A DNA stretch of 38,088 bases. Origin: an uncultured Collinsella sp. (lineage in GTDB: Bacteria > Actinomycetota > Coriobacteriia > Coriobacteriales > Coriobacteriaceae). The position numbers and the translations under genes were made by a program. Below, piece by piece: positions 15,760 to 23,737 of the stretch. The stretch spans positions 1-38,088 of the forward strand of contig CABPWH010000014.1 of the NCBI GenBank assembly GCA_902461085.1, read 5' to 3'. The notes under the pieces are model-generated. The model was not told the DNA's origin. It ran no database searches and worked only from the letters and a program-made list of their open reading frames with translations. Position 1 is the first letter of the stretch. Each line of letters opens with the position of its first letter.

Positions 15760-15795
15760 CCGGGGGCGGCGCGCCGTGTGACGTGCCGCCCCCGG
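15760..15795 (-). terminator. Terminator of the third LacE-LacG operon
   Basis: CCGGGGGCGGC (15760-15770) pairs with GCCGCCCCCGG (15785-15795). On the minus strand TCTTTTTGTTTTT follows. It lies 46 bp after the GH1 stop. Confidence 0.88.
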
Positions 15796-15841
15796 CTGAG
15801 AAATGGGGACAGGTTATGTGGGCAGGCGACCCCGCCAGCCG

Positions 15842-17281
15842 CTAGTCCAGACGACGGGTCTGCGCCACGTGCTTATACCAGTATGCGCTTGCCTTGGGTG
15901 TGCGCTTCTGGGTTTCAAAGTCAACGTAGAAGAAGCCGTAACGCTTGTTGTAGCCATTGGTCCAGGAGAACTGATCCTGCAGGCTCCACAGGAAGTAGCC
16001 GCCCACGTTGACGCCCACCTCCATGGCCTTGAGCAACCAGCGTAGGTGCTGCTCGATGTAGTCGATGCGCGGCTGGTCGTCCACAAAACCGTCCTTGTAG
16101 GGGTCCTTGTAGCCCATGCCGTTCTCGGTGATGAAGATCTGCTTGTAGTTGGGGTAGCGCTGCTTAATGTAGACGAGCAGATCGAACAGGCCCTCGGGAT
16201 AGATGATCCAGTCCCAGTCGGTGGTGGGGATGCCAGGCTTGTTCACATGCTCGCCAATACCCTTAACGCGCCAGCGGCCAGTGCCCTTCTCGCCCGTACC
16301 GTTGTGGTGCAGGTCGTTCTCGCCGTCGTAAGCCTTCAGGAAGCGGCACTGGTAGTTGTTAACGCCCAGGTAGTCGTTGTAGAGCGCGGCCTCGCGCATA
16401 ATCTCGAGGTCCTCGTCCAGGATCTCGATGGTGCCGCCCGAGACGGCAGCCAGGCGGTTAGCGCACTCGAGGGTGTCGGGCGCATAGTCGCCGCGGAAGG
16501 TGGCATCGAGCAAGAACTGGTTCTGCAGCACATGCTCGTTGTTGGCGGCCTTGATGTCGGCGGGGTCGTTCTCGTTGAGCGGATACTTAAACTCCAACGA
16601 CTGAATGACGCCGATCTTGCCCTTAAAACCGCCGTTGTGGAAGGCTAGTACTGCCTTGGCGTGGGCGAGCATCATGTTGTGCTCGCACTGGAAAGCCTCG
16701 GCCAGATGCGCCTTGACGCCACCGGGGAAGGTGCCCTCGATGTAGGTGTTGGAGGCGTCGGCCCAGATCTCGTTAAAGGTGAACCAGTAGGTCACCTGGT
16801 CGGCGTACTCCTTAAAGCAGAAGGTGGCAAAGTCCACAAAGGCGTCGATGGTCTCGCGGTTGAGGAAATCGCCCTTCTCAAAGAGGGGAAGCGGCGTGTC
16901 AAAGTGATGCAGCGTGACAAACGGCTCAACATGGTGCTTATGGCACTCGGCGAAGAGATTGTGATAGAACTGGACACCCTCGGGGTTGATTTCGCCGGTG
17001 CCGTTGGGGAAGATGCGGCTCCAGGCAATGGAGAGGCGAATGCCGTTGATGCCAAACTCCTCGCACAGCTCCAAATCGACGGGGTACTGGTTGTAGAAGT
17101 CCGAAGCGGGATCGGGGGAGAAGCGCCCCTGGGCCTCCAGGAAGTCGTCCCAGGCAACCTTGCCCTTACCATGAGTGCGGGTCTCGCCCTCTACCTGGTA
17201 GGCAGCGGTGGCGCCGCCAAAGACAAAGTCCTCGGGAAACTGCGCAGGCGGGTTGGTGACGCTGGCGGGGTTAACGGACAT
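15842..17281 (-). CDS. lacG: GH1 6-phospho-beta-galactosidase, cassette 3
   Basis: A 479-aa GH1 enzyme, strongly LacG-like along its length (for example FYHNLFAECHKHHVEPFVT and TLHHFDTPLPLFEKGDFLNR). TFNEI and ITENGMGYKD hold the catalytic Glu residues. FSWTNGYNKRYG holds the galactose-favouring Trp and the phosphate-binding Lys and Tyr. It follows a LacE gene that is the most LacE-like of the four here and lies near lacF, so this is the best candidate for the lactose-6-phosphate hydrolase of the cell. The ribosome site is modest (GGA five bases before the ATG). The product galactose-6-phosphate would pass to LacAB. Confidence 0.9.
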   Translation of the reverse strand: MSVNPASVTNPPAQFPEDFVFGGATAAYQVEGETRTHGKGKVAWDDFLEAQGRFSPDPASDFYNQYPVDLELCEEFGINGIRLSIAWSRIFPNGTGEINPEGVQFYHNLFAECHKHHVEPFVTLHHFDTPLPLFEKGDFLNRETIDAFVDFATFCFKEYADQVTYWFTFNEIWADASNTYIEGTFPGGVKAHLAEAFQCEHNMMLAHAKAVLAFHNGGFKGKIGVIQSLEFKYPLNENDPADIKAANNEHVLQNQFLLDATFRGDYAPDTLECANRLAAVSGGTIEILDEDLEIMREAALYNDYLGVNNYQCRFLKAYDGENDLHHNGTGEKGTGRWRVKGIGEHVNKPGIPTTDWDWIIYPEGLFDLLVYIKQRYPNYKQIFITENGMGYKDPYKDGFVDDQPRIDYIEQHLRWLLKAMEVGVNVGGYFLWSLQDQFSWTNGYNKRYGFFYVDFETQKRTPKASAYWYKHVAQTRRLD

Positions 17282-17306
17282 GATGATCCAATCGTCTAAA
17301 TCGAAG

Positions 17307-17336
17307 GGCCAGCCGGCTGTGGATGGTCGGCTGGCC
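17307..17336 (-). other. Intercistronic hairpin, cassette 3
   Basis: GGCCAGCCG (17307-17315) pairs with CGGCTGGCC (17328-17336) in the 66-bp gap between the permease stop and the GH1 start. No U-run; same arrangement as in cassettes 1 and 2. Confidence 0.6.
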
Positions 17337-17347
17337 TTGGGCGTTAC

Positions 17348-19123
17348 TTACTTCGAAAGTTGCTCGCTTACGAAGGCGAGAGACTTATCGCCGTTCTGGG
17401 AGAGCTCGATGTACTGCTTACCGCGACAGGCGACGCACTTGTTGCCCACGCGCTCGCAGTCCTTCTGCAGGTCGGCCAAGTAGCTGGCAGCCTGCGGGGC
17501 CAGGACGACCAGGTCAAAGTCGGGGAGCATGTCGACGTGGTTACCATATGCCTCGGCAGCGGTCTCAAGATTGATGCCGCGCTCCTTGGCGGCCTTGGCC
17601 AGCGCGTTGGCGAGCAGGCCCGAGGTTCCGCCACCCTGGCAGAGCACGAGTACGCGCTTGCCGTTGAGGTCGCTGGCGGTCGTTGCCTCAGTGGCGACAG
17701 CGGCGGGAGCGGTGGGGGCGTCGGCCTTCACGGCCTCGGCAGCAGCGCCGGCGGCAACGCTCTTGGCGTCAGCCTTGCCCTGGAAAGCGTCGTTGAGCTT
17801 GGCGGCCTTCTCGGCGTTCTTGGCGGCGAGCTCCTCCTGGGAGATCTCGGCCTCCTCGGCGCACTTCTGGGCGTCATAGGCGCGGAAGAACGGATAGTAC
17901 AGAGCGAAGTCGACGACCAGGATAAGGGCGAGCATCACAAAGGCGAGCGGCTGGAAGCCCAGGCCCATGATGGTGCCGATGGGGCCGGGGACAGTCCAGG
18001 GCAGGGTGTACATAAAGCCGTTCATGCCCAAGAAGTCGATAAAGATCTTGAGGATCCAGATGTTGGCGATCGGGGCAAAGACAAACGGGACAAAGAAGAC
18101 GGGGTTGAGCACGATGGGCGCGGCGAACAGCAGCGGCTCGTTGACGGCAAAGCAGACGGGGACGATGGCGGCCTTACCGACGGCGCGCATCTCCTGAGAC
18201 TTTGCCAGGAAGCAGAACATAAAGACCAGGACGAGCGTGGCGCCGGTGCCGCCCATGCAGACGACGAAGTACTGGGCACCCTGGGTCAGGACAGCGGAAG
18301 CGTGCTGGCCAGCCTGGAACGCAGCCAGGTTGTCGGTCATGTTGGCAACGAGAGCGGCGGCGATGGCGGGCTCGACGATCGAGGGGCCGTGGACGCCGAC
18401 GAACCAGAAGAGGCTCATGGCGCCGTAAATCACAGCGAGGCCGATATAGCCGTCGGCAGCGGTGAACAGGGGCTGGAACACCTGGATGACGCCCTGGGCA
18501 AAGCAGAAGCCAAAAGCAGCGCGGAAGACGATGTCAAAAACCCAAAAGACGGTGATGCAGACGGAGAAGGGGATGATGTCCTTGAAGGTCTGCGAGATGT
18601 TGGGCGGAACCTGCTCGGGCATCTTGACGGTGATGTTGCGCTTAATGAAGAACTTGTAGATGATGCCGGTCACAAACGCAGCGATGAAGGCGGTCAGCAG
18701 GCCCTTGGAACCAAGGTAGGTGGTGTTGAAACCGCTGGCGGCGTCCGTGGCGATCGTGTCGCTCGAAAGGAGCAAGAAGCCGATGATGGCCGCGCACATG
18801 CATGAGATAAAGTTAATCTGGTTATTCTTGGGCAGGTCGCGGTTCTGAGCGTCGGCGAAGTGCTTGGCCGTGGTGGCGGCGCAGGCGATGGCCAGGATGC
18901 CCATGGAGTAGTTGTAGCACTTCCACAGAGCGTTGTTGATGTCATCGGGCCAGTAGAAACCCCAGATGTTGGGGACCGAGGCTACCAGGCAGAAGATGGA
19001 CGAGAAGATGATGATGGGGATGACGGAGATAAAGCCGTCGCGGATCGCCTTGAGGTACTTGTTGCGGGCGATCGCGTTGAAAAAGGGCTGACCCTTTTCG
19101 ATGATGGCGATGAGTTGCTCCAT
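17348..19123 (-). CDS. lacE: PTS lactose-specific IICB permease, cassette 3
   Basis: A 591-aa IIC-IIB permease and the closest of the four to classical LacE: it starts MEQLIAIIEKGQPFF and contains NQINFISCMCAA, VKMPEQVPPNISQTFKDIIP, FVGVHGPSIVEPAIAA and CFAVNEPLLFAAP. It lacks the NRRMP block of the other three paralogues and has NRDLPKNNQ instead. The linker (about residues 440-490) is Ala/Lys-rich. IIB carries the phosphocysteine in VLVLCQGGGTSGLL, with GGG as in LacE rather than GAG. The start has TAGGAG six bases upstream. It probably uses the LacF protein encoded at 20700 as phosphate donor. Confidence 0.93.
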   Translation of the reverse strand: MEQLIAIIEKGQPFFNAIARNKYLKAIRDGFISVIPIIIFSSIFCLVASVPNIWGFYWPDDINNALWKCYNYSMGILAIACAATTAKHFADAQNRDLPKNNQINFISCMCAAIIGFLLLSSDTIATDAASGFNTTYLGSKGLLTAFIAAFVTGIIYKFFIKRNITVKMPEQVPPNISQTFKDIIPFSVCITVFWVFDIVFRAAFGFCFAQGVIQVFQPLFTAADGYIGLAVIYGAMSLFWFVGVHGPSIVEPAIAAALVANMTDNLAAFQAGQHASAVLTQGAQYFVVCMGGTGATLVLVFMFCFLAKSQEMRAVGKAAIVPVCFAVNEPLLFAAPIVLNPVFFVPFVFAPIANIWILKIFIDFLGMNGFMYTLPWTVPGPIGTIMGLGFQPLAFVMLALILVVDFALYYPFFRAYDAQKCAEEAEISQEELAAKNAEKAAKLNDAFQGKADAKSVAAGAAAEAVKADAPTAPAAVATEATTASDLNGKRVLVLCQGGGTSGLLANALAKAAKERGINLETAAEAYGNHVDMLPDFDLVVLAPQAASYLADLQKDCERVGNKCVACRGKQYIELSQNGDKSLAFVSEQLSK

Positions 19124-19184
19124 GCAATGCTCCTAAGAGTCGGTGGGTTAGCAACGATGGTAGCTTTTGACGTTCGGTTGCCAA

Positions 19185-19202
19185 AATGTTGACGTTGCCA
19201 TT
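19185..19202. promoter_or_regulatory. LacI-type operator A, cassette 3
   Basis: AATGTTGACGTTGCCATT, which is the cassette 3 operator type in reverse orientation, 62 bp before the lacE start. Confidence 0.75.
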
Positions 19203-19304
19203 TTGCGACACAAAAAAAGATGCGAACCGGTGGTCCCTGTGCCTGTGGACCGTCGATTCCATGTGCGTAAACGTTTGAGCCGCCCGGAGGCTCTGTGTTT
19301 GCAC

Positions 19305-19322
19305 AATGGCAACGTTAACATT
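19305..19322. promoter_or_regulatory. LacI-type operator B, cassette 3
   Basis: AATGGCAACGTTAACATT, probably at the start of the lacE-lacG transcript. It could form a DNA loop with operator A, 120 bp away centre to centre. Confidence 0.78.
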
Positions 19323-19359
19323 TGATCGACAAAAGCCGTTCGGGGAAGCAAAAATGTCG

Positions 19360-19389
19360 GTGAACGGTAGGTTTTGGGTGGTGAGCGTA
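19360..19389 (-). promoter_or_regulatory. Paired 9-bp box, 21-bp period (LytTR-like), cassette 3
   Basis: Minus strand: TACGCTCAC (19389-19381) and ACCGTTCAC (19368-19360), offset 21 bp, upstream of operator B and oriented towards lacE. Confidence 0.48.
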
Positions 19390-19449
19390 TGGTGGGGGAG
19401 GCGTTGGATATACTTGAAGGCGTTAAAAATGACTGCGCAAGGTGCCACC

Positions 19450-19467
19450 AATGGCATCGTTGACATA
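19450..19467. promoter_or_regulatory. LacI-type operator C, cassette 3 (autoregulation)
   Basis: AATGGCATCGTTGACATA, ending 13 bp before the repressor ATG. Same TGGCA left half as operators A and B. Confidence 0.72.
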
Positions 19468-19480
19468 GAAAGATCGACCT

Positions 19481-20485
19481 ATGGCCGCTGTTAAAAAATC
19501 GGTATCCGTCAAAGACGTAGCGCGCCTCGCGGGCGTCTCGGAGCAGACGGTCTCGCGCACCGTGCACGATTCGCCCAGCGTGCGCCCCGAGACCAAGGAA
19601 CGCGTGCGTGCCGCCATGCGCGAGCTGGGGTATCGCCCCAATTTTGCCGGTCGATCGCTGCGCCGCGGTAAGTTTAAGACCGTCGGCGTCGCCATGTTCA
19701 ACATTACCGGCACCGGCAATCTCGACCGTATGGAGGGCTTTGCCGCCGCCGCCGATAAGCACGGCTATGCCATCACCCTCACTAAAGTAGATGGACATCC
19801 CTATACCCTCGAGAGTGCATCGTCGCGTATGAGCGCGCTGCCGGTAGACGGCATGGTCGTGATCATGAATCGCATGCCGGCGGACTTTGGCACCTTCGAG
19901 CCGCTGCCCGGCATGCAGACGGTGCTCGTTACGATGCTGGAGCACCCGCTCTGTTCAACGGTCGATAACGACCAGTTCGATTGCTCGCGCCAGGTGGTCG
20001 AGTACTTGCTGGAGCGGGGGCACAAGACCGTGCACTTTATCTCGTGTCCCGAGCGCTCGCTTTCGGGCATGCGGCGCGAGGAAGGCTGGCGTGAGACATT
20101 GCGTGCGCATGGCATTGAGCCCCCGCAGCTCGTGCGCGGCGACTGGACAGCGCAGAGTGGATATGCTGCCGGCCAGGTGCTTGCGGATGATCCGACCTGC
20201 ACGGCCATTTATGCCTCCAACGACGCCATGGCCTACGGCTGCATCCGTGGGCTCGAGTCGCGCGGGAAGTGCGTGCCCCAGGACGTGAGCGTGGTGGGTG
20301 TTGACGATAGCCTGGGCGATATCGTGCCCGACCGTCGCCTGACCACGGTGCGCTTTGACAACAAGCGCGTCGGCATGTGGGCGGTCGACAAGATTGCCGG
20401 CGCCGAGGGCGTTGAACCCGGTGTGGAGCACATGCTGTTTCCGGGCGTGCTCGTCGAGGGCGATACGGTGCGCGATGTACGCTAG
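19481..20485 (+). CDS. LacI-family repressor, cassette 3
   Basis: A 334-aa repressor with AGAAAGA before its ATG. The helix-turn-helix reads VKDVARLAGVSEQTVSRTVH, with Glu-Gln at the specificity positions and an unusual Thr after SR. The hinge and sensor domains contain YRPNFAGRSLR, VDGMVVIMNRMPADF, STVDNDQFD and DVSVVGVDD. Operators of one type (AATGGCAACG half-sites) flank it: two before the divergent lacE and one just before its own start codon. It is the presumed lactose-responsive repressor of lacE-lacG. Whether it also controls lacF, which lies 214 bp downstream, is unclear because that gene has its own boxes. Confidence 0.92.
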   Translation: MAAVKKSVSVKDVARLAGVSEQTVSRTVHDSPSVRPETKERVRAAMRELGYRPNFAGRSLRRGKFKTVGVAMFNITGTGNLDRMEGFAAAADKHGYAITLTKVDGHPYTLESASSRMSALPVDGMVVIMNRMPADFGTFEPLPGMQTVLVTMLEHPLCSTVDNDQFDCSRQVVEYLLERGHKTVHFISCPERSLSGMRREEGWRETLRAHGIEPPQLVRGDWTAQSGYAAGQVLADDPTCTAIYASNDAMAYGCIRGLESRGKCVPQDVSVVGVDDSLGDIVPDRRLTTVRFDNKRVGMWAVDKIAGAEGVEPGVEHMLFPGVLVEGDTVRDVR

Positions 20486-20516
20486 GGCGCGGATCTGTTT
20501 GGGTTGCCGCTAATTG

Positions 20517-20532
20517 TGTTCGATATTGTTCA
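20517..20532. promoter_or_regulatory. DeoR-type box upstream of lacF
   Basis: TGTTCGATATTGTTCA: the word TGTTC repeated at exactly 10 bp, one helical turn, as known for DeoR/LacR-type repressors. The same word lies near lacA and before the DeoR gene. Confidence 0.5.
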
Positions 20533-20545
20533 AATTGGTTTAAAA

Positions 20546-20575
20546 ACCGTTCACGGGCGAAAAGTGACCGTTCAT
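20546..20575 (+). promoter_or_regulatory. Paired 9-bp box, 21-bp period (LytTR-like), lacF
   Basis: ACCGTTCAC (20546-20554) and ACCGTTCAT (20567-20575), eight of nine bases identical, offset 21 bp. It reads in the direction of lacF and is the cleanest pair in the window. Confidence 0.55.
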
Positions 20576-20699
20576 AGCTCGAAATCACGTTTTGCGCTGT
20601 TCTTTTTTGTTTGAATGTTAATGTTTCTGCCATACAGAACGCAGCGCGTATGCCCGGACGCGATGCTCTCCATTGGTTCATATGTGAAAGGAACGCAAT

Positions 20700-21038
20700 A
20701 TGGCAACCAAAGAAGAAATCTCGATGGTTGGATTCGAGATTGTCGCATACGCAGGTGACGCCCAGACCGATCTGCTTGCAGCGCTCGATGCTGCTCGCGA
20801 GGGTGACTTTGAGAAGGCCGAACAGCTGCACAAGGATGCCAGCGATGCACTTATCGGCGCCCACGACACGCAGACCAAGCTGCTTTCGCAGGAGGCCGGC
20901 GGCGGCGAGATGGAGATGACCTTCATCATGGCTCACGCTCAGGACACCCTCATGACCACTATGATCTTGGAGAAGCAGGCCCGCTTTACCATCGATGCCT
21001 ACAAGCGCATCGCCGAGCTCGAGGCCAAGCTCGCCTAA
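20700..21038 (+). CDS. lacF: PTS lactose-family IIA component
   Basis: A 112-aa cytoplasmic all-helical IIA protein that carries phosphate from HPr to IIB. The start MATKEEISMVGFEIVAYAGDA is the classical LacF N-terminus. The phosphorylated His is at residue 79, in MAHAQDTLMTT, matching the LacF MMHGQDHLMTT block. An Asp near the start (residue 20) and the acidic helix region are also as expected. The ATG follows GAAAGGAACGCAAT. It is the only IIA gene in the window, against four IICB genes, so it probably serves several of them. Upstream lie a DeoR-type box and a paired 21-bp box; downstream is a terminator, so it is probably monocistronic. Confidence 0.94.
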   Translation: MATKEEISMVGFEIVAYAGDAQTDLLAALDAAREGDFEKAEQLHKDASDALIGAHDTQTKLLSQEAGGGEMEMTFIMAHAQDTLMTTMILEKQARFTIDAYKRIAELEAKLA

Positions 21039-21067
21039 CGAGCCCTCACAACCAAGTCCCCTTCCAA

Positions 21068-21096
21068 AAGCCCTGCCGCTACCCGCGGTAGGGCTT
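21068..21096 (+). terminator. Terminator of lacF
   Basis: AAGCCCTGCCGC (21068-21079) pairs with GCGGTAGGGCTT (21085-21096) with one G-T pair, followed by TTTCTGTTCT. It lies 29 bp after the stop. Confidence 0.85.
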
Positions 21097-21129
21097 TTTC
21101 TGTTCTCCTTCCCGCAACTCATCCCGAGA

Positions 21130-21170
21130 TAGTCATTGGGGACGTTCTTAAACGACTAGTCATTGGGGAC
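21130..21170. repeat. Intergenic repeat S1 (TAGTCATTGGGGAC unit)
   Basis: Two direct copies of TAGTCATTGGGGAC at 21130-21143 and 21157-21170. A 22-bp stretch at 21143-21164 recurs exactly, inverted, at 25812-25833. Its centre ACGACTAGTC is close to palindromic. Probably a family of dispersed intergenic elements. Confidence 0.7.
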
Positions 21171-21263
21171 AGTCTTGGTGCGCTCCGTTCATCCTCCCGT
21201 TCGATTTTTGCTCGGTGGGTATACTTCCTTTCGCATTAAACGCCGGACTGAGGAGGTATCCAA

Positions 21264-21455
21264 ATGCCGGATAACGGGTCAATACAAAAAAGAGGCGCGC
21301 ACGAGATGGCTCATGGGCGTCCTGTCCAGATAACCGAGCACACGACGGTAACCGAGCTGCAGCCCAGTCTGTCCGATGTCGTGTGCGCAAAAAAAAGCTG
21401 CAGATTGGCTTTATCGTTGCGCTCGTGGTCCTGGCGCTGCTGTCGGGCTTTGTAG
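21264..21455 (+). other. Upstream frame with strong ribosome site leading onto the A8 run
   Basis: The ATG at 21264 follows GAGGAGGTATCCAA, one of the best ribosome sites in the window. The frame encodes a polar stretch (MPDNGSIQKRGAHE, then ITEHTTVTELQPSLSDVV) and, if unshifted, runs past the A8 to a stop at 21455 with an unconvincing tail. It is most likely the true N-terminus of the membrane protein. Confidence 0.5.
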
Positions 21456-22294
21456 CTCGTCCGCATTTCGCCGATACCAAAACTTGGGACTCCACCATCG
21501 AGGTCATCGATCAAAAGAAAGGAAACGTACTGGCGCTCACGACCTCGTGCGTGGCGCTGTCTGCGGGCATTACCGCGCTGCCGGGTGATACGGGAACGCC
21601 GGTCGCCGAGCAGCTCGCGCAGCTTTCAGGCAACCTTGGTATCGTGCTTGCCGTGCTATACCTAGAGAAATATTTGCTCACGATTTTGTGGTCGGTTGGC
21701 CTGGGCATCTTAATCCCGTTTGCATTGGTGCTCTTTGCGGTGTCGCTCGGCATTCACGGGCGCTGGAGCACGAGCGCTGTCCTGCGCCGTGTGGCGACGC
21801 GCGTGCTGGTGGTTGCCGTGATCGGCATGGCGCTCGTGCCCGCGAGCGTATGGGTGTCGCAGAAGGTCGATGAAACGTATCGCGTAAGTATTGAGCAAGC
21901 TGAGCAAAAGGCTGCGGAGGCTGCGGACGCGGCCGACACCACGGACAAGCCAGCCGAGACCAGCTCAAAATCGAACAAGAAAAAATCCGAGGCCACGGAG
22001 TCCAAAAACGTGCTCGAGCAGTTGACTGATGGGGCCTCGAGCCTTGTTACGTCGGTGACCAGCGGCGCCAAGCAGATGACCGATGAGATCGTGCGGCAGG
22101 TGACCGATCTGATTGAAGGCGTCATCGTGATGATCGTGACTTCGTGCGTTATCCCGCTGCTGGTGCTCGTGGCGTTTCTGTGGCTGGGACACGTACTGCT
22201 GGGGATCGATATTTCCGGCCCGGCGAACTATTTGACGGGCCGCTTTCTGAGTGCTCCGTCCAAGCACGCCAAAAAGGGTGGGCAGTCCGAGTAG
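21383..22294 (+). CDS. Membrane protein of unknown function, possibly reached by -1 frameshift
   Basis: A 303-aa frame with about five membrane segments: near residues 7-25, two between 85 and 125, one near 137-160 and one near 235-265. Between the last two lies a charged, Ala/Lys/Ser-rich soluble stretch (about 170-230) that may be coiled. The frame opens at a GTG with no ribosome site. A better start lies upstream in another frame: an ATG at 21264 seven bases after GAGGAGGT opens a frame that runs onto an A8 run (21389-21396), where a -1 shift joins this frame. The protein would then gain about 42 N-terminal residues. I recognise no family. It ends at a strong terminator. Confidence 0.7.
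   Translation: MRKKKLQIGFIVALVVLALLSGFVARPHFADTKTWDSTIEVIDQKKGNVLALTTSCVALSAGITALPGDTGTPVAEQLAQLSGNLGIVLAVLYLEKYLLTILWSVGLGILIPFALVLFAVSLGIHGRWSTSAVLRRVATRVLVVAVIGMALVPASVWVSQKVDETYRVSIEQAEQKAAEAADAADTTDKPAETSSKSNKKKSEATESKNVLEQLTDGASSLVTSVTSGAKQMTDEIVRQVTDLIEGVIVMIVTSCVIPLLVLVAFLWLGHVLLGIDISGPANYLTGRFLSAPSKHAKKGGQSE
21389..21396 (+). other. A8 homopolymer, candidate frameshift or phase-variation site
   Basis: In the upstream frame the codons are GCA AAA AAA AGC, giving an A-AAA-AAA slippery heptamer. A -1 slip gives AAG CTG CAG, the frame of the membrane protein. Confidence 0.5.
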
Positions 22295-22328
22295 CTAAAA
22301 CAGCTGTATATACCGGGGAATACTGCCG

Positions 22329-22361
22329 AAGGGCGGCCGAGACACGTTCTCGGCCGCCCTT
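22329..22361 (+). terminator. Terminator of the membrane protein gene
   Basis: Perfect 14-bp stem (22329-22342 with 22348-22361), CACGT loop, followed by TTGTTTGTT. Confidence 0.9.
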
Positions 22362-22400
22362 TTGTTTGTTGAACACATGGTCGCTACGTCCGCGCCCGGC

Positions 22401-22430
22401 TCAAACGGTCAGCAATCATCCGTAAACGGT
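22401..22430 (-). promoter_or_regulatory. Paired 9-bp box, 21-bp period (LytTR-like), lacA
   Basis: Minus strand: ACCGTTTAC (22430-22422) and ACCGTTTGA (22409-22401), offset 21 bp. It lies upstream of lacA but points away from it, unlike the other pairs. Confidence 0.45.
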
Positions 22431-22431
22431 A

Positions 22432-22509
22432 TTTGTTCAAAAAAGAACAAAGATAAACAAATAGTTGTTGCAGTTACTGTTCGAATGTGTTCAAATAAAC
22501 ATGAACAGT
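22432..22509. promoter_or_regulatory. Operator region of the lacA-lacB-lacX-lacC operon
   Basis: A perfect 20-bp palindrome TTTGTTC-AAAAAA-GAACAAA at 22432-22451. Then TGTTCGAATGTGTTCA at 22478-22493, two TGTTC words 10 bp apart, and ACTGTTC / GAACAGT arms at 22476-22482 and 22503-22509. TGTTC words repeated at one helical turn fit a DeoR/LacR repressor. The remainder of 22295-22601 holds a terminator, a paired box and the lacA ribosome site. Confidence 0.55.
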
Positions 22510-22601
22510 GAAGAACCGCACATTCAGATGCCCGGACCTGAACGCGATTCAACACTTCCAAACAGAAACTACGCACCTGCGTATCTCTCAAGGAGGATGT
22601 C

Positions 22602-23030
22602 ATGAGGGTTGTAATCGCTTCCGATGCCGACGGTATGTCGATGAAGGAGTCCATCAAGGAGATGCTCATCGCCGACGGTCACGAGGTCGTCGACTATTCC
22701 GAGACCCCTGCCGCGGACTTTGTCGATTCCGCGACCGCCGTTGCCAAGGACCTGCTGGAGCACAAGGATTCCCAGGGCTTCGCATTCGATAAGTACGGCG
22801 TCGGCTCCTATATGGCCGCCGTCAAGATTAAGGGCATGGTCGTCGCCAACATTTCCGACGAGCGTTCCGCCTACATGACCCGCGAGCACAACGGCTCGCG
22901 CATGGTCACCATGGGCCCGGGCGTTGTGGGCACCGAGGTCGCCAAGAAGATCGCCCGCGAGTTCCTGCGCGCCCAGTACGCCGGCGGCCGTCACCAGATC
23001 CGTGTCGACATGCTCAACAAGATGGCCTAA
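22602..23030 (+). CDS. lacA: Galactose-6-phosphate isomerase subunit A
   Basis: A 142-aa protein of the RpiB/LacAB fold that, with LacB, converts galactose-6-phosphate to tagatose-6-phosphate. It begins MRVVIASDADGMSMKE, as LacA proteins do. The active-site Cys motif of the family (CGTGIG) is replaced by FDKYGVGS, as expected for LacA, so catalysis needs LacB. Later blocks such as NISDERSAYMTREHNGS and MVTMGPGVVG match LacA. Start: AAGGAGG six bases before the ATG. It is first in an operon with lacB (63 bp), the lacX-like gene and lacC, under the operator region at 22432-22509. Confidence 0.93.
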   Translation: MRVVIASDADGMSMKESIKEMLIADGHEVVDYSETPAADFVDSATAVAKDLLEHKDSQGFAFDKYGVGSYMAAVKIKGMVVANISDERSAYMTREHNGSRMVTMGPGVVGTEVAKKIAREFLRAQYAGGRHQIRVDMLNKMA

Positions 23031-23093
23031 CGAGAGCCACCGAGAACTCGAACTTCTACCTCAACTTGTGAATTCAGACGAAAGGACGTTCTG

Positions 23094-23618
23094 ATGAAGA
23101 AGACCATCGCAATCGGTTGCGACCATATCGTTACGGACGAGAAGATCTATCTGGCCGACCGCCTGGAGCAGGCTGGCTACAAGGTGCTCGACTGCGGCAC
23201 CTACAGCCACACCCGTACGCACTACCCCATCTACGGTAAGGCCGTGGGCGAGGCCGTTGCCAGCGGCAAGGCCGACTTTGGCGTGGCCCTGTGCGGCACC
23301 GGCATCGGCATCACCAACGCCGTCAACAAGGTTCCCGGCGCCCGCTGCGCCCTGGTTCGCGACATGACCTCTGCCCTGTATGCCCGTCGCGAGCTCAACG
23401 CTAACATCGTTGGCTTTGGCGGCAAGATCACCGGCGAGTTCCTGATGGCCGATATCATGCTTGCCTTCCTGGAGGAGCCCTACGAGAAGACCCCCGAGCA
23501 CGATGCCCTGATCGCCAAGATCGATGCCTGCAATAAGGCCGACGCCGAGGCTCAGGCCGACCCGCACTTCTTTGACGAGTTCCTCGAGAAGTGGGACCGC
23601 GGCGAATACCATGATTAG
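23094..23618 (+). CDS. lacB: Galactose-6-phosphate isomerase subunit B
   Basis: A 174-aa partner of LacA carrying the catalytic centre. The proton-transfer Cys is at residue 67 in ALCGTGIGITNAVNKV, and GCDHIVTDEK near the start holds the Asp/His of the RpiB fold. The C-terminus DPHFFDEFLEKWDRGEY is typical of LacB and separates it from RpiB. Start: AAAGGA seven bases before the ATG. The 119-bp gap to the next gene has no clear promoter or terminator. Its position with lacA and lacC defines the tagatose-6-phosphate route for galactose released by the three LacG-like enzymes. Confidence 0.94.
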   Translation: MKKTIAIGCDHIVTDEKIYLADRLEQAGYKVLDCGTYSHTRTHYPIYGKAVGEAVASGKADFGVALCGTGIGITNAVNKVPGARCALVRDMTSALYARRELNANIVGFGGKITGEFLMADIMLAFLEEPYEKTPEHDALIAKIDACNKADAEAQADPHFFDEFLEKWDRGEYHD

Positions 23619-23737
23619 CGGGTATCCGGCGTAATTAACTAGTCAGTTGACGGCTCGCGTTTCTGTGATGGGGCGCGGGCCGGTTTTCTATCAGCCCTAT
23701 TGACTTGGCGGGCTGTCGTAAGAAAGGGAAGGCTCCT

